This document shows, in pieces, positions 1 to 5,338 of a stretch of DNA of 8,142 nucleotides. The translations under genes and the position numbers were made by a program. The DNA comes from an uncultured Spirochaetales bacterium (GTDB lineage Bacteria; UBP6; UBA1177). Position 1 is the stretch's first letter. Each line of letters begins with the position of its first letter. The notes beneath the pieces were generated by a model. That model had not been told where the DNA came from, did not search any database, and was given only the letters and a program-made list of their open reading frames with translations. The DNA lies in the NCBI GenBank assembly GCA_902780365.1, contig CACZFE010000070.1:1-8142 (forward strand). Reading direction: 5' to 3'.

Positions 1-357
1 TTGGCACAAATTCAAAAACAGTTTGGTAAAGAAGCCATTATGAAAATGGGTGATGGTTCGCAGCAAAATATAGAAGCGATTTCATCTGGTTCTTTGGGTT
101 TGGATATTGCACTTGGAATTGGTGGTTATCCAAAGGGACGTATTGTTGAAATATATGGTCCAGAATCTTCTGGTAAAACAACATTGGCATTGCATGCGGT
201 TGCTGAATCTCAAAAGAAAGGTGGCACATGTGCATATATCGATGCAGAAACCGCATTAGATCCAAGTTATGCAAAAAAATTAGGCGTTGATGTTTCTAAT
301 TTGATTATTTCACAACCTGATTCTGGTGAACAGGCATTAGAAATCGCGGACACGCTT
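1..357 (+). CDS. recA: RecA recombinase, internal fragment cut at both ends
   Basis: RecA is the ATP-dependent strand-exchange protein of homologous recombination and the SOS co-protease. The visible 119 residues match RecA from about E. coli residue 15 to 133 of some 350. They include QKQFGKEAIMKMG, the Walker A loop GPESSGKT at fragment residues 53-60, the catalytic-Glu segment YIDAETALDP (Glu at 83) and ISQPDSGEQALEIADTL at 103-119. The first codon TTG is the internal Leu of the family's AL-x-QI segment, so the true start lies outside the window. After codon 355-357 the frame stays open but the residues stop resembling RecA and are antisense to the GH57 gene; Walker B and loops L1 and L2 are missing. 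The usual DAEHALD is DAETALD here. GC is about 38%, against about 51% just beyond the break. The sequence style is alphaproteobacterial-like (inference). Confidence 0.93.
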
Positions 358-1719
358 CAGATATCCCCACGCCGAATTATCCTCTTCGTTTCCGATCCAG
401 ATCTCATAGTTTCCGTTTATCCACGAGCCCGACCAGAGACTGCCCACAACCGGGAGCTGGTCCGTTCCACGCGAAACGATATCGCCGCAAGTCGTTGTTT
501 TTATCTCCGGATCGTTTTTCAGCCTCGTAAAGAGCTCTTTCAAAAAATGTTCGCCGTTGTCGGGGTAGGATTCCCATGCGTTCTCACCGTCCATGATGAC
601 CGGAACAACTGCTTCGCGCCCGTTTCCGTTGAAATTCGCCGTCGCGTTTCTGACATAGTTCACAAAAATGTCGGCAGCCTGCTCAGGCTTCATCTGCGAG
701 AACGAGAACCCGAGAAGGTCGGAAAGGTATTTGTCCCTGAAAAATGCCGTGACGCTCTCGTTTTTCTCCGATTTCAGAACGTAAGGTGTGTAAAGGACTC
801 TCGCCTTGTCGGAATTTCCGATCGATTTCATCAGAATAGTTTCGTCAGTAGCCAGCCATTTTACACCTGCATTTGCAGCGGCTTCGATGATTTCAGGCGA
901 AACGGAACCTTCCGCCGGCCACATTCCTTCGATAGTTTTTCCCCATGTCTCCTCGCTGAAACGCTTTCCCTCCTCAAGATGCCACTTGGCGTCCTCAGGA
1001 TAGGAATATTTTGCCGGAAGCGGAGAATCCATGCACCTTTTGGCAATGTCGGTGTCGTAAACAAGCGGAAAAATCGGATGATAGAAAGGAGTGAAGGAAA
1101 TTTCGATCACTTTTTCTTCGGCAAGACGCCTGTAAAGCGGGATTATTTCGCGCAGGACTTTCCGCTGGATTTCAAGCAGATCCTCTTTGTCGTTTTTCGT
1201 AAATCCGCAGTCCTTTCTGTCAAGTTCTACAAGTTTCTCAAACTTTTTGCGCGCCATGAAACCGAACCATTTAAGGTTGAAAAGAACCTGCAGGTCGAGG
1301 ATTTCATCGTCCGAGAAAAGCTTTGCCGTTTCCACCCAGTCAAGCTTGTTCTCATAACGGAGCCTTTTGTTCAGAAGTTCGTTGTAACGCGGCGAAGTCC
1401 TTACCAGCCTGTCCCAGTTCAGCATAAAAAAGTTTTTTACGACAAATGCTTTCTGCTCCTCTTTCATCTCGACAGGATCAAGAAGAGTGTGCTCAAGCCA
1501 TGCATCGGAAACATTGTTTTCGGCATAGTCTTTAAGCTGCTCGATAAGCGACGGAACGACGTTGACGACACCGCGTACGCCGTATTTTTCCATCGCGAGC
1601 GGCAGGTCATAGTAGCCTTTCAGCGCGTGAAGCCTGACCCACGGCATAAGATATTTGTTCCTGATGCAGTCCTTGTAGTAGGGCTGGTGCATATGCCACA
1701 AAAAAACGAGTTCGGTCAT
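337..1719 (-). CDS. GH57 family alpha-glucan hydrolase/transferase, 3'-truncated
   Basis: A glycoside hydrolase family 57 enzyme of the amylopullulanase-like (COG1449-type) group, acting on alpha-1,4/1,6-glucans. Visible landmarks are HMHQPYY at residues 9-15, SFTPFYHPI at 208-216, GMWPAEGS at 265-272 with Glu270 as the expected nucleophile, and VIMDGENAWE at 374-383 with Asp377 as the expected acid/base. The segment WINGNYEIWIGNEEDNSAW at 433-451 is also typical. Relatives continue for roughly 200 or more residues after that segment. Here the frame runs into recA-derived sequence and ends on a TAA that belongs to the recA side (337-339), so the last residues and the stop are not native. The start is ATG at 1719 with an AGGAGG 11 bases upstream inside the end of glgC. 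It lies 3 bp after the glgC stop, so the two genes are probably co-transcribed and translationally coupled. There is no signal peptide, so a cytoplasmic role in glycogen remodelling is likely. Confidence 0.9.
   Translation of the reverse strand: MTELVFLWHMHQPYYKDCIRNKYLMPWVRLHALKGYYDLPLAMEKYGVRGVVNVVPSLIEQLKDYAENNVSDAWLEHTLLDPVEMKEEQKAFVVKNFFMLNWDRLVRTSPRYNELLNKRLRYENKLDWVETAKLFSDDEILDLQVLFNLKWFGFMARKKFEKLVELDRKDCGFTKNDKEDLLEIQRKVLREIIPLYRRLAEEKVIEISFTPFYHPIFPLVYDTDIAKRCMDSPLPAKYSYPEDAKWHLEEGKRFSEETWGKTIEGMWPAEGSVSPEIIEAAANAGVKWLATDETILMKSIGNSDKARVLYTPYVLKSEKNESVTAFFRDKYLSDLLGFSFSQMKPEQAADIFVNYVRNATANFNGNGREAVVPVIMDGENAWESYPDNGEHFLKELFTRLKNDPEIKTTTCGDIVSRGTDQLPVVGSLWSGSWINGNYEIWIGNEEDNSAWGYLKRVRDF
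340..357. other. Chimeric joint between recA and the GH57 gene
   Basis: RecA similarity on the plus strand runs through the Leu codon at 355-357. GH57 similarity on the minus strand runs through roughly the Asp codon at 343-345. About 12-15 bases can therefore be read as either gene, in the same codon register, which would fit joining at a short shared sequence. Base composition and codon choice change at this point. Both genes are truncated here, so an intact ancestral gene order across it is not possible. An assembly or library chimera is the simplest explanation; an illegitimate recombination event is the alternative. Confidence 0.85.
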
Positions 1720-1722
1720 GGA

Positions 1723-2973
1723 CTATCTGTCCTCCTGAAAATTATAACCTTTCGGAACTACGACAATCCCCTCTTCCGTCACGGTGAAACCGCGCTCCGC
1801 ATCTTTTTTGAGGTCGTAACCGATCGTCGTGTCCGGCGGAATGACGACATTTTTATCGACAATGACATTTTTAAGCTTGCAGTAACGCCCGATCTTGACG
1901 TTGTTGAGAATTACGCACTGGTCAAGTTCGCTGTAGCTGTTGACCCTGACTCCGGGCGAAAGGACCGAGCGGTTGACACTGCCGCCGCTTACGATACACC
2001 CTTCCGAAACAAGCGAATCGGTAGCGATCCCGAGTCTTTTGTGCTCCTTGTCGGCAAAAACGAATTTCGCCGGCGGCATATTGACTTCCGGAAAACCGAA
2101 AATCGGCCAGTGACGGTTGTAGAGATTGATCGCCGGTGAGACCGAAACAAGGTCCATGTGCGCCTCGAAGTAGCTTTTTATCGTTCCGACATCACGCCAG
2201 TAAGGTTTTTCATATTCGTTTTCGTCAGGCATATAGATCGTATTTTTGAGGAAATCGTAAACATAGACCCGTTTGTAGGGATAAAGTGCAGGGATGACGT
2301 TCTTGCCGAAATCGTGCTCGCTTAACGGATCTTTCGCGTCGTTTGTAACGGCATTTACAAGAACTTCACGCGAGAAAAGATAGTTTCCCATGCTGACAAG
2401 CGCGTAATCGGGCTTTCCTGGAATCGGTTTCGGATTTTTAGGCTTTTCCTCGAATCCGATCATGCGGTAATCCTCGTCGATCTCAATAACACCGAAAGCA
2501 CTTGCCTCCTTTATCGGAACCGGCAGAGCCGCGATCGTCATATCTGCGTTTTTGATGTTGTGATAGGTGTACATCTGCGAAATATCCATTTTATAAATGT
2601 GGTCGCCGCTGAAGACAAAGACATTCTTCGGAGACTCGTCCCTGATAAGATTCAGATTCTGATAGATCGCGTCGGCACTGCCAAGATACCAGTTTTCACC
2701 CGTACGCATCTGAGCCGGGACCGAATCGACATACTGGTTGAAGCGCGGCGAAAGCCCCCAGTTTCTCGAAATGTGCTGAATCAAAGAATCGCTCATAAAC
2801 TGCGTCAGAACTTTGATCTGCATAAATCCCGAGTTGACGAAGTTGCTCAGGACAAAGTCAATGATACGGTAGGAGCCGCCGAACGGAACCGCAGGTTTAG
2901 CCCTGTCAAGAGTGAGCGGAGCAAGCCTTTTGCCCTGACCGCCCGCGAGGATCATTACAAGTGCCTTTGACAT
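1723..2973 (-). CDS. glgC: Glucose-1-phosphate adenylyltransferase (ADP-glucose pyrophosphorylase)
   Basis: Makes ADP-glucose from ATP and glucose-1-phosphate, the committed step of bacterial glycogen synthesis. The 416-residue product has the usual family length. The nucleotidyltransferase domain shows LAGGQGKRLAPLT at residues 9-21, RAKPAVPFGG at 24-33, YLGSADAIYQN at 96-106, SGDHIYKMD at 122-130 with the catalytic Asp of the GDHIYK motif, FEEKP at 174-178, SMGNYLF at 194-200, DFGKNVIP at 221-228 and YWRDVGT at 258-264. The C-terminal part, from about residue 320, is a left-handed beta-helix with hexapeptide-like repeats (SEGCIVSGG, SVLSPGV, CVILNNVKIG). I chose ATG 2973 over an in-frame start at 3015: GGAGG sits 5 bases before 2973, the family begins MSKALVMILAGG, and the longer form adds 14 unrelated residues. 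The nearby GH57 gene supports glycogen metabolism. The ADA segment has Ser where Thr is commoner, which is unlikely to matter. Confidence 0.96.
   Translation of the reverse strand: MSKALVMILAGGQGKRLAPLTLDRAKPAVPFGGSYRIIDFVLSNFVNSGFMQIKVLTQFMSDSLIQHISRNWGLSPRFNQYVDSVPAQMRTGENWYLGSADAIYQNLNLIRDESPKNVFVFSGDHIYKMDISQMYTYHNIKNADMTIAALPVPIKEASAFGVIEIDEDYRMIGFEEKPKNPKPIPGKPDYALVSMGNYLFSREVLVNAVTNDAKDPLSEHDFGKNVIPALYPYKRVYVYDFLKNTIYMPDENEYEKPYWRDVGTIKSYFEAHMDLVSVSPAINLYNRHWPIFGFPEVNMPPAKFVFADKEHKRLGIATDSLVSEGCIVSGGSVNRSVLSPGVRVNSYSELDQCVILNNVKIGRYCKLKNVIVDKNVVIPPDTTIGYDLKKDAERGFTVTEEGIVVVPKGYNFQEDR
1731..1736 (-). promoter_or_regulatory. Shine-Dalgarno AGGAGG for the GH57 gene
   Basis: A perfect AGGAGG on the minus strand lies within the last codons of glgC, 11 bases before the ATG at 1719. 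It supports that start and translational coupling of the pair. Confidence 0.8.
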
Positions 2974-2978
2974 TTTTG

Positions 2979-2983
2979 CCTCC
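2979..2983 (-). promoter_or_regulatory. Shine-Dalgarno GGAGG deciding the glgC start
   Basis: GGAGG on the minus strand with a 5-base spacer to ATG 2973. The alternative upstream start at 3015 has no comparable site. Confidence 0.8.
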
Positions 2984-3028
2984 GATTTATCGGTTAAAAT
3001 CCATACAACAATCAAAAAAAACCGAGCT

Positions 3029-3037
3029 ATTATAACA
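3029..3037 (-). promoter_or_regulatory. Extended -10 promoter of glgC
   Basis: On the minus strand the sequence reads TGTTATAAT: a perfect TATAAT (3034 to 3029) preceded by TG plus one base. No good -35 hexamer is visible 16-18 bases upstream, which fits an extended -10 promoter. Transcription would start near 3022, giving a leader of about 50 nt before ATG 2973. The site lies in the divergent AT-rich intergenic region shared with the small lipoprotein gene. Confidence 0.65.
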
Positions 3038-3086
3038 TATTAAAATAAAAACACGACCTTTATTTTCAATTTTACGTAACTTTTTA

Positions 3087-3115
3087 TTGGACTTTTAAAA
3101 AAAAGTTGGTATATA
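3087..3115 (+). promoter_or_regulatory. Probable promoter of the small Ala/Glu/Pro lipoprotein
   Basis: A weak -35-like TTGGAC (3087-3092) and a -10-like TATATA (3110-3115) are separated by 17 bases, in AT-rich DNA upstream of the plus-strand gene. Neither box is consensus, so the assignment rests on spacing and position. Transcription would begin near 3122, giving a leader of about 70 nt. Confidence 0.45.
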
Positions 3116-3132
3116 TCTCCGTTTTGTTATGC

Positions 3133-3147
3133 GTCACACATCGTGAC
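3133..3147 (+). promoter_or_regulatory. GTCAC-N5-GTGAC palindrome in the lipoprotein leader
   Basis: A perfect 5-bp inverted repeat, GTCAC at 3133-3137 and GTGAC at 3143-3147, is separated by ACATC. It lies just downstream of the predicted transcription start and about 43 bases before the ATG at 3191. It could be a dimeric regulator's operator or a small leader hairpin. No regulator is identified in the window. Confidence 0.35.
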
Positions 3148-3190
3148 ATTGGAAGCAAATTGTTTTTTTAACCAAGAATTGGAGGAAAAA

Positions 3191-3427
3191 ATGAGATTTC
3201 TCGCTATCGCTCTTTTCGCTCTTTTCTTCGCTGTTTCCTGCGGTTCCGCAGAAAAGAAAGCTGAAGAAGCTCCGGCTCAGGCTGAAACTCCGGCTGCTGC
3301 TGCAGAAGAAGCTCCGGCTCACGCTGCTGCAGAAGAAGCTCCGGCTCCCGCTGCTGAAGAACAGGCTCCTGCTGAAGAAGCTCCGGCTGCTGAAGAAGCT
3401 CCGGCTGCTGAAGAAGCTGCTGAATAA
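3191..3427 (+). CDS. Small Ala/Glu/Pro-repeat lipoprotein
   Basis: A 78-residue protein of unknown function. Residues 1-17 are a lipoprotein signal peptide: a charged Met-Arg start, a hydrophobic Leu/Ala/Phe core, and Cys17 in AVSC as the lipidation site. Residue +2 after the Cys is Gly, not Asp, so outer-membrane delivery is likely if the E. coli Lol rule applies. The remaining 61 residues are almost only Ala, Glu and Pro, built from EEAPA repeats, with no folded domain apparent; an extended, acidic, periplasmic or surface tether is plausible. I chose ATG 3191 because GGAGG lies 5 bases upstream and the signal peptide starts there. The in-frame reading from 3143 only adds a non-signal prefix. 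The gene is monocistronic, with its own probable promoter and a strong terminator directly after it, suggesting a well-expressed abundant lipoprotein (inference). Confidence 0.85.
   Translation: MRFLAIALFALFFAVSCGSAEKKAEEAPAQAETPAAAAEEAPAHAAAEEAPAPAAEEQAPAEEAPAAEEAPAAEEAAE
3263..3424 (+). repeat. In-frame GAAGAAGCTCCGGCT repeats encoding EEAPA
   Basis: Five exact copies of the 15-mer GAAGAAGCTCCGGCT start at 3263, 3305, 3332, 3374 and 3392. Degenerate copies lie between and after them. The last part (3371-3418) is a near-perfect 18-bp tandem period. All spacings are multiples of three, so copy-number change would keep the frame. Identity at the nucleotide level, not only the protein level, points to recent duplication or slippage. 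Confidence 0.85.
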
Positions 3428-3454
3428 GCTGCCAACAGGAAATTTTTCTTTCTG

Positions 3455-3496
3455 CCCTGTTTTGAAAACTTCGGTTTTTAAAGCAGGGTTTTTTTT
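3455..3496 (+). terminator. Rho-independent terminator of the small lipoprotein gene
   Basis: A 15-bp stem (3455-3469 with 3474-3488) has only two G-U wobbles and is closed by a C(UUCG)G tetraloop (loop 3470-3473), followed by eight T residues (3489-3496). It begins 28 bases after the stop codon. It lies between two convergent genes; the minus-strand reading has no U-tract, so it is oriented for the plus-strand gene. Confidence 0.93.
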
Positions 3497-3508
3497 ATCC
3501 TGAAATTT

Positions 3509-4564
3509 TCAAAGCAGTTTCTTAAGATTGTTTTTATCGAGAAATTCCGTAATTTCACGCATTTTCGCGTGATCTTCCAATGAAGCCGAAAATACTGCGT
3601 CTTCAGTTACAACAAGGAGTTCGCGCTCTTTGTTGAACATTACAATCTCTTTTTCAGTCAAGTTTACTGCAAGCGAATTGCTACAATTTATAAAATTTGC
3701 CTTACCGGATTTCGCATTGCCGTTCTCGTCTTTCGGAAGTAAATCGAAGTATGCTTTCCAGCTTCCGACATCGTTCCAGCCGAAATCACCGGGAACCGTG
3801 AAAATCGGTTTTTCCGTTTTTTCCATCACGGCATAGTCAAAAGATATCGACCTGATGCCGGAATAAACCGTTTCATCAGGCACATCGAAATATTGCAGCG
3901 AATTTACCGATTTACAAATATCCGGAGCAAGTTTTTCAAACTCGTCAAGCATGTTTGAAAGGGAAAAAAGGAAAATTCCTCCGTTCCAGAGATAGTTTCC
4001 GCTTCTGACAAAATTTTCCGCTTTTTCAAGACACGGTTTTTCTTCGAAAGAACTGACTTCGAACACTCCGTTTTCTGCCGCAGCCCCTTTTTTTATGTAT
4101 CCGAAACCTGTTTCCGGATAAGCCGGTTCGATACCGATCGTTCCTATGCTTTCACGGTTCCTTTCAAGAAATCCGAGCCCCGTCTCAACAGTTTTTCTGA
4201 ACTTTTCCGGCGAAGCAACATAGTGGTCGGAAGGAAGAACGAGCACTGCTCTCTCATCACCGGCAGACCTTGATTTGATAGCTGCGAGAGCCAGCATGAT
4301 GCATGGCGCGGTATTTCTTCCGCAAGGCTCGTATACTACTTTCACATTTTTATATTCAGTCGCGTCTTTTTCGATTTCAGCACGCTGCTTCAAAGAAGAA
4401 ACAATGAGAATATCCTCTGCAAGCGGCATTATCCTTTCGATCGTTTCTGCAAGCAGAGTTTTGTCTGAAAAAAGCCTGAGGCTCTGCTTCGCCCTTGCTT
4501 CTCTCGAAAACGGCCAGAATCTTTTGCCGCTGCCGCCGGCCATTATCACGACCGAAAGTTTCAT
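3509..4564 (-). CDS. manC: Mannose-1-phosphate guanylyltransferase (GDP-mannose pyrophosphorylase)
   Basis: Forms GDP-mannose from GTP and mannose-1-phosphate in the cytoplasm, supplying mannose, fucose or rhamnose donors for lipopolysaccharide, capsule or glycoprotein glycans. The 351-residue length matches the single-domain form without a fused isomerase. Landmarks are MAGGSGKRFWPFSR at residues 8-21, EPCGRNTAPCI at 79-89, LPSDHYV at 110-116, TGFGYI at 152-157, FEEKP at 173-177, YLWNGGIFLF at 191-200, SFDYAVMEK at 241-249 and GDFGWNDVGSW at 259-269. The usual P-K-Q-F/L after the N-terminal loop is A25-K-Q-S28-L. The ATG overlaps the stop of the cupin gene by one base (TAATG), with GGGAG (4571-4575) as a plausible Shine-Dalgarno, so the two are translationally coupled. 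The neighbouring cupin resembles the domain fused to ManC in bifunctional enzymes, which supports this family assignment. Confidence 0.93.
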   Translation of the reverse strand: MKLSVVIMAGGSGKRFWPFSREARAKQSLRLFSDKTLLAETIERIMPLAEDILIVSSLKQRAEIEKDATEYKNVKVVYEPCGRNTAPCIMLALAAIKSRSAGDERAVLVLPSDHYVASPEKFRKTVETGLGFLERNRESIGTIGIEPAYPETGFGYIKKGAAAENGVFEVSSFEEKPCLEKAENFVRSGNYLWNGGIFLFSLSNMLDEFEKLAPDICKSVNSLQYFDVPDETVYSGIRSISFDYAVMEKTEKPIFTVPGDFGWNDVGSWKAYFDLLPKDENGNAKSGKANFINCSNSLAVNLTEKEIVMFNKERELLVVTEDAVFSASLEDHAKMREITEFLDKNNLKKLL

Positions 4565-5328
4565 TACATTCTCCCGTAAATATCCTCGATCCTTTTCACA
4601 TCATCCTCGCCGAGGTAAGTTCCGAGCTGGAGTTCTATGATGGTCATCGACGAATCTTCTGTTTCGGCGCGGTGTTTCTCGTGTTTCTGGATCGTGAAAA
4701 CAAGTCCTTTCTCCGCTTTGAACCTTCGGTCACCGATAACGACAAAGCCTCTTCCTTCCGCAATTATCCACGTTTCGCTTCTGAATTCATGTGTCTGGAG
4801 GCTAAGCTTCTGATGCGGATCGACAACTATCTGCTTGATTTTGTAGTCGTCGGCACTTATCAAAGTTTTCCACCAGCCCCACGGTCTTGTGTCGAAAGCC
4901 TTTGCATTTATCATCGTGTGACCGTAGAAAGAACAGAGCTCTTCAGCGTTAAAATTCCTCACATCGCACTTGTTGCAGTCAAGATTATCAATATTCCCGA
5001 GAAGAAACCCGAACTCGCTTTTCAAAGATGCTATCTCAGGTGCATAAAAGATAAACTGTCTGAAAAAAGCCCTGTTGATGAAAGGAAAAAATGAAAAAGT
5101 GTGGATCGCCGCAAAGTCCTTGATGTCCGTTTTTAGTCCTGAGAGCATCTTATCGACATCGTATATCGAAATACTTTTCAGATCGTATGATGAAATATCG
5201 AGAATTTCTGCACCGCACCCGAAACCGCCGCCGTTTATTTCAGCGACAAGTTTCTCCAGTTCGCTGTAAGAAAAACCGACTGTTTGAAAACTTTCGCTTT
5301 TCGCAGGAGTGATAAAAAGGATTTTCAT
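4564..5328 (-). CDS. Protein with a C-terminal mannose-6-phosphate isomerase type II-like cupin
   Basis: 254 residues. From about residue 144 to the end it matches the cupin of type II phosphomannose isomerases: FDTRPWGWW (145-153), YKIKQIVVDPHQKLSLQTH (162-180), RSETWIIAEG (183-192), VIGDRRF (197-203), KHR (218-220) and ELQLGTYLGEDDVKRIEDIYGR (232-253). That domain interconverts fructose-6-phosphate and mannose-6-phosphate. Here the usual H-x-H-R-(A/S)-E-H-W is H180-E-F182-R-S-E185-T-W, so one expected metal His is Phe and the His before Trp is Thr; activity is therefore uncertain. Residues 1-140 are unrecognised. They start with MKILFITPAKS, contain a CNKC at 118-121 and Cys132, and have no signal peptide or membrane segment. 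The gene starts 10 bp after the Cys-rich lipoprotein stop with only a weak AGAGA ribosome site, and overlaps manC by one base. It may be a sugar-phosphate isomerase, a non-catalytic partner of ManC, or another nucleotide-sugar enzyme. Confidence 0.8.
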   Translation of the reverse strand: MKILFITPAKSESFQTVGFSYSELEKLVAEINGGGFGCGAEILDISSYDLKSISIYDVDKMLSGLKTDIKDFAAIHTFSFFPFINRAFFRQFIFYAPEIASLKSEFGFLLGNIDNLDCNKCDVRNFNAEELCSFYGHTMINAKAFDTRPWGWWKTLISADDYKIKQIVVDPHQKLSLQTHEFRSETWIIAEGRGFVVIGDRRFKAEKGLVFTIQKHEKHRAETEDSSMTIIELQLGTYLGEDDVKRIEDIYGRM

Positions 5329-5338
5329 CTATTTTTCT

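Noticed and set aside
1..3. TTG as a start codon for recA
   Set aside because: It aligns with the internal Leu of the RecA segment AL-x-QI, about 15 residues into the protein, and sits at the window edge.
1..2139. A continuous plus-strand reading frame of 712 codons beginning as RecA
   Set aside because: Only the first 119 codons or so are RecA. The rest is the exact antisense register of the GH57 and glgC genes, whose families and motifs are clear on the minus strand. It is a chance open frame helped by codon bias, not a fusion protein.
2560..2970. A 136-residue plus-strand frame
   Set aside because: It lies wholly within glgC on the other strand, with Arg/Val-rich, non-family content.
2974..3015. 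A longer glgC beginning at 3015
   Set aside because: The extra 14 residues do not resemble the family, and the good ribosome site is just before 2973.
3091..3106. ACTTTT-AAAA-AAAAGT inverted repeat within the predicted lipoprotein promoter spacer
   Set aside because: It is almost pure A/T in an AT-rich promoter region and expected by chance; no independent support.
4495..5094. A 199-residue plus-strand frame across the manC/cupin boundary
   Set aside because: It is antisense to two recognisable genes and has no domain, signal or ribosome site.
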